A stretch of DNA of 64,000 bases from Fodinibacter sp963730365 (GTDB lineage Bacteria > Actinomycetota > Actinomycetes > Actinomycetales > Dermatophilaceae). Positions within the stretch are counted from its first letter, which is position 1; every line of letters starts with the position of its first letter. The notes under the pieces are model-generated. The model worked only from the letters and a program-made list of their open reading frames with translations, did no database searches and was not told where the DNA came from. The translations under genes were made by a program, and so were the position numbers. The DNA lies in assembly GCA_963730365.1 (NCBI GenBank), contig CAVSRM010000010.1:1-64000 (forward strand), given 5' to 3'. Below, in pieces: positions 1 to 8,235 of this stretch.

Positions 1-38
1 CCGCAGACCGTGACAACCAACTTACCCACTTCGCCGCG
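1..38 (-). repeat. Left copy of a long inverted repeat
   Basis: Read on the minus strand this segment matches 9849-9885 on the plus strand at 36 of 37 positions. It begins with the GCGGCGAAGTGGGT core seen in most gaps of the first 10 kb. The window edge cuts it off, so the repeat may be longer. Between it and the antitoxin stop (133) there is only another, weaker copy of the core at 113-119 in the opposite orientation. Confidence 0.8.
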
Positions 39-112
39 AGTCGGGCGCCCACTCGCTGGGTCCGAGGACGGCGCATCGCGAATTGATCGGGCCCTGGCCG
101 ACCTGGTCGACA

Positions 113-135
113 CGCGGCGGAAAAGGGCTATGTCA
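113..135 (+). repeat. Copy of the CGCGGCG intergenic motif
   Basis: CGCGGCGGAAAAGGG follows the 3' end of the antitoxin gene. Together with the opposite copy at 32-38 it makes a loose hairpin about 75 bases across. It belongs to the motif family described under the other copies (1778, 3672, 3822, 4924, 8196, 9849). Confidence 0.5.
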
Positions 136-378
136 GGCGGAGCGTTCGCGGTCGAGTCGTTCGAGGATCCAGGAGCGGACGAGGGTTGAGGCGGGGAGGT
201 GCTTGGCGGCGGCGACGCGCTGGATCTCGGCTTCTTCCTCGGCGCTGAGCCGGACCGAGTACACCTTCTGGCGGTTCGGCCGGCGGCCGGTGGCGCCTGC
301 GGGGTAGGGGGCGTCCTTGGTCTGCTCGGACTCGCGGCGGAGCTGCTCGACCAGTGCTGGGTCAGTCGTCTTGGCCAT
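133..378 (-). CDS. BrnA/CopG-like antitoxin
   Basis: An 81-residue basic protein. The C-terminal half (residues about 45-77, LSAEEEAEIQRVAAAKHLPA then STLVRSWILERL) reads like the ribbon-helix-helix region of BrnA/CopG antitoxins. The N-terminal half is a charged linker. Its start lies inside the end of the upstream gene (17-base overlap, 362-378), so the two are translated together in the toxin-first order typical of BrnT-BrnA pairs. By family logic it should bind the toxin and repress the shared promoter upstream of 703. Assignment rests on the C-terminal pattern and on context. Confidence 0.7.
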   Translation of the reverse strand: MAKTTDPALVEQLRRESEQTKDAPYPAGATGRRPNRQKVYSVRLSAEEEAEIQRVAAAKHLPASTLVRSWILERLDRERSA

Positions 379-703
379 CGTCGTCTCCTTGCTGGTACAT
401 ATTCAGGTCGGCGCCGGTGGCCGGCCAGGCATTGACGCCATGCAGGTCACCGTCGAGGTCGCGATAGGCGACCACGACGATCACCCGCCCCGCCGATGGG
501 GAGCGGCCGATGAACCGCGAGGCACCCATCCGAGACTTCGGGTCGGGCTCGAGCGCGAGGAGGTCGACATCTGCCATGACCTCCTGGGTCCATTCCGGTT
601 CGATGCCCTGTGCGGCGGGGTAGCGCTCGCCGCGGGAGCGGGTGTAGTCGATGGCCTCGGGGTCCCACTGGATCTCCTCGTCCACTCCAACAGTGTATGT
701 CAA
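362..703 (-). CDS. BrnT-like toxin of a type II toxin-antitoxin pair
   Basis: A 113-residue protein. It has a compact alpha/beta layout: DEEIQWDPEAIDYT near the N terminus, a helical middle, a glycine turn with IGRSPSAGRVIVVVAY (residues about 65-80) and a C-terminal strand GVNAWPATG. This recalls the BrnT/RelE-like RNase fold, although it is longer and more divergent than standard BrnT, and the catalytic residues cannot be assigned safely. It overlaps the antitoxin gene by 17 bases. RNA cleavage activity is inferred from fold and gene order, not seen. An HTH-less HigB-type toxin is the main alternative. Confidence 0.6.
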   Translation of the reverse strand: MTYTVGVDEEIQWDPEAIDYTRSRGERYPAAQGIEPEWTQEVMADVDLLALEPDPKSRMGASRFIGRSPSAGRVIVVVAYRDLDGDLHGVNAWPATGADLNMYQQGDDDGQDD

Positions 704-745
704 CGTCCCACGATGTAATACACGGTTGGTTGCGTCGCCGGCGGC

Positions 746-1660
746 TCAGACCCCGGCGACGTAGGCGGTGAGGAAGTGCACGCCGTGCCGGTCGAGGTTG
801 CCGCGGGCGCGGTCGTAGTGCTCGGTGGTGCGGGGGTCGGCGTGCCGGGCGAGGATCTGCGCGTCGCGCAGCGGCACGCCGGCGTCGAGGGCGTTGGTGA
901 TCGCCGCGTGCCGCAACGAGTGCGGGCTGATGTGCCGCGGGATCCCGGCGGCCCTCGCGATCCGGGCGACCATCCGGTACACGTCACGCCGGTCGATCGG
1001 GTTGCCGCTCTGAGGCCGCAGGACCAGAGGCCCGTCGGCACGTTCGCCGCGACACGCCTCCAGCACCCGCAGGACCGGCACGGTGACCGGCATCGTGGCC
1101 GGCTTGTTGCCCTTGCCGACCAGGTGCAGCACCCGGTGCCCGCGCAGCGTCTCGGAGTAGTCCTCGATCCGGACCGCAGCGGCCTCCGACGCGCGTAGGG
1201 CGTTGATGCCGAGCAGGAAAGCCAGCGCGCCGTGGTGGACGGTGATGGTCTGGGAGACCTGCAGGAACCGGATCAGCTCGAGCCGGTCCAGGCCGTGGGT
1301 GCGGGACTCATCGCGGTGGACCTTCGGCAACCTGGCATACACGGCCGGGTCGGCCGGGACCAGCCCGTCGATGTGCGCGAACCGGAAGAACCCGCGGACC
1401 CCGTGCATCATCGTCACCACCGAGGAGTCCATCAGACCCCGCTCCCCGAGCCCGCGGATGTACAGCTCGACATGCGCACGTTGCACTCCAACCAGCGGAT
1501 CCAGCCCGTGGCCCTCGCACCAGGAGAACCACTCACGCAGCTGGAACGAGTACAAGCGATGCGTTCGCCCCGAGTACCGGGCGAGGAACGAGACCGCCGC
1601 CAGCTGCGCCGTCGACATCGTTGATGGCTGGAACGGAAGAAGAGCAGTCGGAGCAGACAT
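746..1660 (-). CDS. Tyrosine recombinase (XerC/D-like integrase)
   Basis: A 304-residue site-specific recombinase. An N-terminal SAM-like core-binding domain (about 20-105) is followed by the catalytic domain with Arg156 (NALRASEA), Lys183 (VGKGNK), His247/Arg250 (HSLRH), His273 and the nucleophile Tyr282 (TTEHYDRAR). The catalytic set looks complete, so the enzyme should be active. There is no IntI-specific insertion. Met15 is an alternative start. No directionality factor lies beside it. It sits inside the stretch bounded by the inverted repeats at 1-37 and 9849-9885 and at the head of the motif-separated genes, which makes it the obvious candidate to act on those repeats (inference). Confidence 0.9.
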   Translation of the reverse strand: MSAPTALLPFQPSTMSTAQLAAVSFLARYSGRTHRLYSFQLREWFSWCEGHGLDPLVGVQRAHVELYIRGLGERGLMDSSVVTMMHGVRGFFRFAHIDGLVPADPAVYARLPKVHRDESRTHGLDRLELIRFLQVSQTITVHHGALAFLLGINALRASEAAAVRIEDYSETLRGHRVLHLVGKGNKPATMPVTVPVLRVLEACRGERADGPLVLRPQSGNPIDRRDVYRMVARIARAAGIPRHISPHSLRHAAITNALDAGVPLRDAQILARHADPRTTEHYDRARGNLDRHGVHFLTAYVAGV

Positions 1661-1886
1661 GGGTCACCTCACGCGGCGACACCAGGCGCGGCCCCAGACC
1701 CGCCCGCCGCGACCGCGACTGGGCACCAGGACGCCGACGACGGTAGACCCCGGCCAAGCTCGTGAACAGTCCCGTTACGCGGCGGAGTGGGGCAGGTTCG
1801 AGGGCCCCCAGCCAAACCGTTGCGGGCGGTTCTCAACCCGGTGCCTTGCACGGGACACTTGAGTCTGCGTCAGGGCGGGAGGGCTC
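1661..1886. other. Intergenic gap with one CGCGGCG motif copy
   Basis: Divergent gap between the recombinase and the DUF2784 gene. It holds CGCGGCGGAGTGGGGCAGGT at 1778-1797, one of the closest copies of the recurring motif. A GGGCGGGAGG purine stretch just before 1887 fits a ribosome-binding site for the next gene. Nothing else was recognised. Confidence 0.55.
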
Positions 1887-2252
1887 GTGGGGTATCGACT
1901 GGTCGCTGACGCCGCCATGGTGGCGCACTTCTTGTTCCTGGCGTACCTCGTGCTGGGCGGGTTCATGGCGTGGCGGTGGCCATGGACCATCTGGACGCAC
2001 ATCGCGGTGGCTCTGTATGGGCTCTTCAACGTGCTCATCGGCTGGCCGTGCCCGTTGACCCATGTTGAGAATTGGGGCAGAGCGCGCGCTGGGGAGGCGA
2101 CCCTGCCCGGCACCGGTTTCATCGACCATTACATCGCCGGCGTCGTCTACCCGCAGGAGCAGGAGGCACTGGTCCGGGTGCTCATTGCCGTTGTCGTCCT
2201 CACCTCGTGGGTCGGCTTCCTCATCCGTCGTCGACACGTCCTCGTGCATTGA
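1887..2252 (+). CDS. DUF2784 membrane protein
   Basis: A 121-residue integral membrane protein with about three transmembrane segments: residues 8-28, 34-52 and 100-117. The family signature is the conserved WPCPLTHVENW after the second helix, then GFIDHYIAGVVYP. These are the hallmarks of DUF2784, a family of unknown function. The GTG start at 1887 is preceded by a good purine-rich ribosome-binding site. It is read in the same direction as the DUF309 gene 55 bases downstream and may share a transcript. Function is unknown. Confidence 0.85.
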   Translation: MGYRLVADAAMVAHFLFLAYLVLGGFMAWRWPWTIWTHIAVALYGLFNVLIGWPCPLTHVENWGRARAGEATLPGTGFIDHYIAGVVYPQEQEALVRVLIAVVVLTSWVGFLIRRRHVLVH

Positions 2253-2306
2253 GTCGGGTGAGACCGGCGGCAGTGAGCTCTGCGCTTCCTCTGGGAGGCT
2301 GATGGC

Positions 2307-2738
2307 GTGACGGAAACAGAGCGTGATCGGGACACCAAGGGTCGTGCTCGTCAGGCAAGGCCTCGAGACGCGTTGGGCCGGCCACTGCCCTATGGCGCTG
2401 AGGGCGTCGAGCCGGTGTCGGAGGAACCCCTGCCGCCACACGAGACGCTCAAGAAGGCTAGAGAACTCATCGACGCCGGCCGGCCCTTCGCGGCCCACGA
2501 GGTCCTCGAGGCACGCTGGAAGGCCGGACCGAGCGAAGAAGGGGATCTATGGCAGGGATTAGCGCAGGTCTGCGTGGCTCTCACCCATGCTGCCCGCGGG
2601 AACCAGGTCGGGGCGGAGCGGCTCTTCGAACGTGCCGGGGACAGGTTGGCCGCGTTTGCGTCAACGGGACGCGGGGCCTACGGCGTCGACGTGACCGAAG
2701 CTGCGCGGCAGGCAGGAAACTACAAGGGCACGTTCTAA
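2307..2738 (+). CDS. DUF309 protein
   Basis: A 143-residue soluble helical protein. After a charged N terminus (1-45) the DUF309 core runs from about 48 to 120 with its signature PFAAHEVLEARWK and the following LWQGLAQVCVALTHAARGN, then a third helix with GAERLFERA. DUF309 is a two-TPR-like helical bundle with a conserved histidine-glutamate pair, of unknown biochemical role. The ATG start follows GGGAGGCTGATGGCG. It is probably co-transcribed with the DUF2784 gene. Confidence 0.88.
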   Translation: MTETERDRDTKGRARQARPRDALGRPLPYGAEGVEPVSEEPLPPHETLKKARELIDAGRPFAAHEVLEARWKAGPSEEGDLWQGLAQVCVALTHAARGNQVGAERLFERAGDRLAAFASTGRGAYGVDVTEAARQAGNYKGTF

Positions 2739-2864
2739 GGCCCCATGATCCCGCCTCAGTCCCCGTTGGCCATCCACCATGGAGTCCACCGCGGCGCACG
2801 CCCGGCAGGCGGCGATGTGACGCGGCATCCCTGACGCGCAACCCTGGATGCCGCAAGCACGCAC

Positions 2865-3638
2865 TCAGCGACGATGGTCCTGCAACTTCGGACGCCCGGC
2901 CTCAAGGAGTTGGACAAGCGCAGCCAACGCATCTTGGAGGTTGACCAAGCGAAGCTCTCCTTCGACCCCGGCGGAGGGGAGTTGCTTCTCGAGGGGCGAG
3001 AACCATTGCTCGAAATCCCGCTGGTACTCGTCCACGAAGGTTGCGAAGCCAATCACACCGCCTCCAGTGCCTCGCTCCCGTCGCATCAACTCAGCAATGG
3101 CGCGCTGCTCCTCCCTCCACACCATGAGGTTGGCTCCGCCGTACTTGTCACTATCGCTGGCAAAGATCGTGCCGATCCTGTTCAGCAGGTCGGCCACATC
3201 CTTGGTCCCCTCGTGCTTCTGGAACTGCAGAAGGTTCACGGTCCCGTACAGTGCGTCGACCGTTGCCCAGTACTTGGCCATTCTGTAAAGCGTGCCGAGA
3301 GCGGCCACTTGTCGGCGGTGGGGGTCCGGGGCGCCCAAGTAGCCCAGGAAGCCGTTCTCCCGGATGTTGATGATTCGATGTAGCAAATCTCGTGATGCGT
3401 CGAGCAGAGGCTCCCTGTGGAGGTCGAGGGACTCGTTAGCGTCGCGCTCGCGCTGCTCCTGTTCGCGCTGGGACAACAGCTGCGCTCGCAACCGCTCCAG
3501 ATCTCGTGTCGAGCGGTCCTGCTCCTTGGCCAGGGAGCGTTGCTCTACCAGCAGCACCCTCTGCTGGTAGAGAGCGATGAGCGCGGTCGCGATAGCAACG
3601 CCGGCGGCAATGAGGGCTGCAGCGACCTCAGGTTCCAT
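2865..3638 (-). CDS. Membrane-anchored coiled-coil protein, unknown
   Basis: I do not recognise a family. From the Met at 3638 the protein is 257 residues: one N-terminal transmembrane helix (residues about 4-22, alanine/isoleucine rich) followed by a long charged coiled coil (about 28-70, rich in Gln, Arg and Glu) and a mixed helical cytoplasmic domain. This is the layout of small bacterial proteins that hold a cytoplasmic domain at the membrane. A start at 3662 would add eight residues. It is convergent with the DUF309 gene (126-base gap) and has a motif copy (3672-3678) at its 5' end. GC is slightly lower than in its neighbours. Confidence 0.65.
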   Translation of the reverse strand: MEPEVAAALIAAGVAIATALIALYQQRVLLVEQRSLAKEQDRSTRDLERLRAQLLSQREQEQRERDANESLDLHREPLLDASRDLLHRIINIRENGFLGYLGAPDPHRRQVAALGTLYRMAKYWATVDALYGTVNLLQFQKHEGTKDVADLLNRIGTIFASDSDKYGGANLMVWREEQRAIAELMRRERGTGGGVIGFATFVDEYQRDFEQWFSPLEKQLPSAGVEGELRLVNLQDALAALVQLLEAGRPKLQDHRR

Positions 3639-3671
3639 ACCGAAAGGGTACGAGCGGTGCATGGCCCCACG

Positions 3672-3692
3672 CGCGGCGAAACAGCATGGGCG
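3672..3692 (+). repeat. CGCGGCG motif copy inside a hairpin
   Basis: CGCGGCGAAACAGCATGGG lies between two arms of a 7-bp inverted repeat (GGCCCCA at 3663-3669 and TGGGGCC about 43 bases on). Weak member of the family. Confidence 0.4.
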
Positions 3693-3821
3693 GTCAGCAC
3701 GTTAACTGGGGCCGGCTCGACTTCCAGGCACACCCTGGCTGCGGGGCTCCGATCGTCGTTTCGCGCGCTGCGCGTGACGCGCGAACAGGACAGGACCACC
3801 GCCGTAGGAGCTGAGCCTGTT

Positions 3822-3845
3822 CGCGGCGAAGTGGGGAAGGTAGGA
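3822..3845 (+). repeat. CGCGGCG motif copy
   Basis: CGCGGCGAAGTGGGGAAGGT, a close match to the family consensus. It directly follows the second arm of a GAACAGG...CCTGTTC inverted repeat (3783-3789 and 3816-3822). The gap 3639-3910 between two divergent genes holds only this and the copy at 3672. Confidence 0.6.
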
Positions 3846-3910
3846 AGCCGCCGGTCCTCGCCGAGCCGGGGGTGCTCCTGTACATCGGACCGCCGATTGA
3901 GCATCATCGA

Positions 3911-4896
3911 GTGGTGTCCTCACGGCAGTTGGCGGTTGGCCTGACGCCCATGGAGACGCGGCGTCCAGTCGTCCTGCACCTGGCCGAACGCGCGGAAGCT
4001 CTCGGCTACGACGCGTTCTTCGTGGCCGAGGGCTGGGGGCACGACGCGGGTGTGCTCCTCGCGGAGGTTGCCACGCGAACGGACCGGATCACCCTCGGCA
4101 CCGGGATCCTCAACGTCTGGGGGCGCACGCCGGCCACCATCGCCATGCTCGCCACCAGCCCTGCCGAGGCGTCGGCCGACAGGTTCGTGCTGGGACTCGG
4201 CGCGGGGAGCCCACCCCTTGCCGAGGGACTGCACGACGTCGAGTTCACTGAACCGGTCCAGCGGCTCGCCGTCGTGACACGACAGGTTCGCCGGCTGCTG
4301 AACGGCCAACGTCTCGACGCCACCGTCGAGCGGGACAACCGGCCGCTGAAGCTGGCCGTCACGCCGATGCGGGAGGTCCCCATCCACCTGGCCGCACTTG
4401 GCCCTCGGTCGGTACGGCTGGCCGGCGAGCTCGCCGATGGCTGGGCGCCTTTCCTGCTCCCCCTCACCGGGCTCGAGTCGAGCCTGGGGCTGCTCCGGGA
4501 GCGCGCAGCGGTCCGAGCCGGTCGCTTCCGCTCATCGCCCCGTGCATCCCCGCGGCGGTCTCGAACGACGCAGCCAAGGCCCACGAGATGGCCTCGTGGT
4601 GGGTGGCCTTCTACCTCACGAGCATGGGCCCCCTCTACCGGCAGACCCTGCTCCGACTCAGCCATGGTCGAGCCGTCGAGCAGGTCCTCGCGGCCAACAC
4701 CTCCAGAGGCACGTTCCACGTGCCCGAGTCGGCACGTGTCCTGCTGGACGAGCTGACCCTCAGAGGGGACGCCGAGCAGGCTGCCCAAGCTCTGGACCGT
4801 TGGTATGCGGCCGGGGCGCAGATGCCCACCGTCGTCCTCCCACCCGGACGCTCCGTCGACGAGCTCGACCACATGCTCGAAGCCATGGCCAACTGA
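3911..4896 (+). pseudogene. LLM-class flavin-dependent oxidoreductase, frameshifted
   Basis: Luciferase-like monooxygenase family (F420- or FMN-dependent, TIM barrel). The first part (GTG start at 3911 or 3914) shows LAERAEALGYDAFFVAEGWG, the TDRITLGTGILN strand and VPIHLAALGPRSVRLAGE, all standard for the family. After about 4530 this frame turns into a basic nonsense tail. The true continuation, PLIAPCIPAAVSNDAAKAHE then MASWWVAFYLTSMG, is in the frame one base back and ends at 4896. One missing base near 4525-4535 (GGTCGCTTCCGCTC) explains this. Repaired, it would be about 329 residues, a normal family length. Either a recent inactivation or a sequence error. Confidence 0.8.
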
Positions 4897-5243
4897 TCTC
4901 GCTCACGTGTACATGGGTGGAATCGCGGCGGAGTGACTCATTTCCCGGTGCGCCGCGAAGAAGCGGATCGGGGCGAAGGGGGACACAACGGCGGCCTGAA
5001 CGGGGTCGCGGAGCATCCGGTCCACCGGGGTCTCGGGGGAGCGCGTGCCCCTCGCGCCGGCCCGTGCCCGCTCGCGTCCGCCTGCTTCCGCGCCGGCGAC
5101 CAGGTCATTGCTGGGGGCGGTGCGCCGCCGTCTCGCGGCGGACGGGGGCATCACCCCCGCACCGCACACCCGCAGGTTCCCGCACGCGTTCGGAACCGGT
5201 AGAGCGTTGGACCGATGGCGAGTCGGGCTGCCAGACTCGGTTG
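4897..5243. other. 347-base gap with motif copies, no gene
   Basis: Contains CGCGGCGGAGTGACTCAT at 4924-4941, with a perfect 7-bp inverted partner CGCCGCG about 20 bases on, and a weaker CGCGGCGGACGGGGG at 5134. No convincing coding sequence, promoter or terminator was seen. The long open frame running from 4398 into the next gene has no homology-like content before 5244. Confidence 0.5.
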
Positions 5244-8159
5244 ATGGGCCTGCAGGGCGGTGCCGCCGCGTCCCTCTTCGGGCGGGATGTGGAGACAGCA
5301 CGCGTCGGTGAAGTCGTCGACGCGGCCCGGGGGGGCCGGTCGCGCACGCTCCTCGTGGTGGGCACGGCCGGTGTGGGGAAGACATCGCTGGTGCGGCGGG
5401 TGGTCGACGCAGCCGCGGGCGAGGGGGTGCTGGCCCTGTGGGGTGCGGGGTTGCCGATGGCGACCTTGGGGTCGCCGTTCCGGACCGTCCGGGGGATGCT
5501 GCGGGACCTCCCGGAGGGCCTCCCGTCGCCTCCGGTGGGGCCCGGCGGGGGTGCGGGGTCGGTGGGGGTCGACCCGGTGGCGCTGGACGCCTGGCTGGAC
5601 CTGGTCGCCCGCGAGCGGCCGGTCGTCATCGTCGCAGACGACCTGCAATGGGTGGACCAGGAGAGCCTCGACGTGTTGCGGTACGTCGCCGCAGGGACGC
5701 GGGAGCGCGCCATCGCCGTAGTGCTGACGTTGCGCAGCGAGGAGGTCGGAGTGGGTCATCCGCTGCACCGATGGCTCGGACACGTGCGGCGGCTCCCGGG
5801 GTTCGAGGAGCTCGATCTCGCTCCTCTCGACCGGTACGCCACCGGGGAGCTCGTCACCGCGGTGCTCGGGCGGCGACCACACGAGTCCCTGGTGGACGAT
5901 GTGTTCCGCCGTTCCGACGGTGTGCCATACCTCACCCGGCTGCTCGTCAGCGGGCTCGACCGGGAGGCACGGACGCTCCCGGTCGAGGCGGCCTCCGGTC
6001 TGGAGGATGCCGTGCTGGCCGCTTGGCACGAGCTGTCGCCCGATGCCCGCGAGCTGACGACTGTGCTCGCCATCGGCGGGCAGGCGCTGGGCCGGTCGGA
6101 GGTCGCCGCGCTCGTCGACGGCCGCCTCGATGTCAACAGGGTCCCCCCGTCGCTGGCGGAGGCTGTCGACCACGCCGTGCTCGACGTCGACACGCAGGGC
6201 CGGTACTGGTTCCATCACCCGCTGCAGGCCGAGCTCCTCGAGGCGAACGCCCATCCCGAGGACCGTCGCGAGTGGCACGAGCGGGTCGCCCTCCTGCTCC
6301 AATCCGCCGTGGAGGCCGAGCACGGCCCGGACGACGCGGCCCGTGTTGTCGCCGCGGCCGACCACTACGCCGCCGCCGGGATGGACGCCGAGGCCTACGC
6401 GTGGTCACTGCGCGTCGCCGACAGTGTCGGGGGCTGTGCCAGCGACCGTGACACCGTGCGCGCCCTGCGCCGGGCCCTGGACCTCCGCGAGGCCGCCGGG
6501 GCGAGCGAGCCGCCGGAAGTGGAACTGCTTGTCCGGCTGCGCTCGGCCACGGCACGCGCGGGGGACCTGTGGGGCGAGCTCGATGCGGTCGAGCGACTCC
6601 TCGAGGTCACCGATCGCGAAGAACACCCCGAGGTCGCGGCCGAACTCATCGTCCGCCGTAACCGCCTGCGTTTCACCTGTCTCCAAAGGGCCCTCCGTAT
6701 CGCCGACGTTGAGGAGGCCGTAGCCCTCTCGTCCCGTCGACCCCATTCGTGGCAGCACGCCTTGGCCTTGGGCCAGCTCGCCCAGGCATGCTTTGAGGCG
6801 CGCGACGGCGACGGCCGCGACCGCGACCGCGCCCGCGATCTCTCCGCGCAGGCCGTCCAGATCGCCGCGACCGCAGGAAACCACGCGGCCCTCGCAAATG
6901 CGCTCGGCATACGGGTGGTCCTCTTGGTCTTCGAAGGGCATCGAGAGGCGGCCCAAGCCCTCAGCAGGCGGGCCTATGAAGAGGGCGCGCTCTCCGGTGA
7001 CTACGCGACGTTCACCTACGGCGTGGCAGCGGAAGGAAACGCTGAGGGTTGCATCCACCGCCCGGAGCGGCGCGACCGCCTACTCCGGGCGCGCACCCGG
7101 CTCATCGAGATGGGCGGCCCCCACAGCTGGGTCGCCGTCCTGTCCCAGAACGCGGCCCGAGCCGCAGTCAACATCGGCGACCTGTCCACGACCCGCGCGA
7201 TGGTGCGCGACGCGCTGGGGGCCGACCCCGGCCCGCTGGCCGACGTCGGAACCCGCCTCGCAGCCACCCGCCTGGCCACGCTCACTGGACGACGCGACGA
7301 GGCCGCGCTGCACTGGGCGCGGGTGGAGGAGCTCGCGCAGGACCGATTCCCGCACCTCGGCAACGACACCATCCACATAGAACTTCTCCTCGCCTCCGAC
7401 GAGGCGCAGCACGCCTACGACCTCTCCGTGCGGCTCCTTCGCGAAGGAGCCGACTACATCCACATGGGTGAATGGTTACTGCCGCTCGCGGCACGAGCCC
7501 TCGCCGACCTGGGTGCGGCGGAGTCCGAAGTCGACCGGCTACAAAGCGAGTTCCCGCCATCAACCCCCGACGGGGCTGTCCCCTCCCCCATCCCCCTGGA
7601 CGGGTTCCCCGACGAAACCCGCTACAAGGCCCAGCGCGCCGCGTTCGAGGACTGGTACCGAGCAGAACTGGCCCGCGGCCGCCGGTCGTCTGGCGCCCCC
7701 GCACTGTGGGACACGGCCGCGGCGGCGCTCGATGCCGTCGGCCTACCGTGGGAGGCGGCGTACGCATGGATGCGATGGGGCGAGTCGCTCCTGAGGGCCG
7801 ACCGAGTCGACCGCCGAGCAGCCGCCCGGGCGTTGCGTGGTGCCGTGGAGCGGGCCACACCATTGGAGGCCGCGCCGGTGCTGGACCAGGCCCAGGCGCT
7901 GGCCCGGGAGGCACGGATCGACCTCAGCACCCCCAAGAACACTGCGACAGGCACCCGATGGTCGAACCTGACGCCACGAGAAAGCGAAATCCTCGGCCAC
8001 CTAGAGGCAGGACGCACATACGCCGAGATCGCCGACGACCTCTTCCTCAGCGAGAAGACGGTGAGCTCGCACATCTCGAAAATGCTCCGCAAGACCGGGA
8101 CCACCAATCGGCACGACCTCGTAGCCCGTGCACGCGAGGCCCGTAAACACTCTCGCTGA
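5244..8159 (+). CDS. Large ATP-binding LuxR-family regulator (LAL)
   Basis: A 971-residue transcription regulator with MalT-like architecture. The N-terminal AAA ATPase has Walker A at about 39-48 (VGTAGVGKTS) and Walker B at about 127-137 (VVIVADDLQWVD). A long helical TPR-like middle (about 280-880) follows. The C terminus is a LuxR/GerE helix-turn-helix (about 905-968: LTPRESEILGHLEAGRTYAE, then SEKTVSSHISKMLRKTG). The Met at 5244 is chosen because homology-like sequence starts there (LFGRDVETARV). Members bind ATP and an inducer before activating transcription. The target is unknown. The likely neighbours under its control are the oxidoreductase upstream or the hydrolase downstream (inference only). 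Confidence 0.93.
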   Translation: MGLQGGAAASLFGRDVETARVGEVVDAARGGRSRTLLVVGTAGVGKTSLVRRVVDAAAGEGVLALWGAGLPMATLGSPFRTVRGMLRDLPEGLPSPPVGPGGGAGSVGVDPVALDAWLDLVARERPVVIVADDLQWVDQESLDVLRYVAAGTRERAIAVVLTLRSEEVGVGHPLHRWLGHVRRLPGFEELDLAPLDRYATGELVTAVLGRRPHESLVDDVFRRSDGVPYLTRLLVSGLDREARTLPVEAASGLEDAVLAAWHELSPDARELTTVLAIGGQALGRSEVAALVDGRLDVNRVPPSLAEAVDHAVLDVDTQGRYWFHHPLQAELLEANAHPEDRREWHERVALLLQSAVEAEHGPDDAARVVAAADHYAAAGMDAEAYAWSLRVADSVGGCASDRDTVRALRRALDLREAAGASEPPEVELLVRLRSATARAGDLWGELDAVERLLEVTDREEHPEVAAELIVRRNRLRFTCLQRALRIADVEEAVALSSRRPHSWQHALALGQLAQACFEARDGDGRDRDRARDLSAQAVQIAATAGNHAALANALGIRVVLLVFEGHREAAQALSRRAYEEGALSGDYATFTYGVAAEGNAEGCIHRPERRDRLLRARTRLIEMGGPHSWVAVLSQNAARAAVNIGDLSTTRAMVRDALGADPGPLADVGTRLAATRLATLTGRRDEAALHWARVEELAQDRFPHLGNDTIHIELLLASDEAQHAYDLSVRLLREGADYIHMGEWLLPLAARALADLGAAESEVDRLQSEFPPSTPDGAVPSPIPLDGFPDETRYKAQRAAFEDWYRAELARGRRSSGAPALWDTAAAALDAVGLPWEAAYAWMRWGESLLRADRVDRRAAARALRGAVERATPLEAAPVLDQAQALAREARIDLSTPKNTATGTRWSNLTPRESEILGHLEAGRTYAEIADDLFLSEKTVSSHISKMLRKTGTTNRHDLVARAREARKHSR

Positions 8160-8195
8160 CCGACCACCCCCTCATGCATGTGCATGTGGGCGCCA

Positions 8196-8220
8196 CGCGG
8201 CGGAAAGGGACAGTTGCCGG
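8196..8220 (+). repeat. CGCGGCG motif copy
   Basis: CGCGGCGGAAAGGGACAGTT between the convergent LuxR and hydrolase genes. It is preceded by a short palindrome, CATGCATGTGCATG, at 8174-8187. Confidence 0.5.
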
Positions 8221-8235
8221 CGCGAGTGACGAACC

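Noticed and set aside
4398..5243. Extended N-terminus of the LuxR-type regulator
   Set aside because: The frame is open upstream, but the text is Arg/Ser/Pro-rich shadow of the oxidoreductase gene; homology-like sequence begins at 5244.
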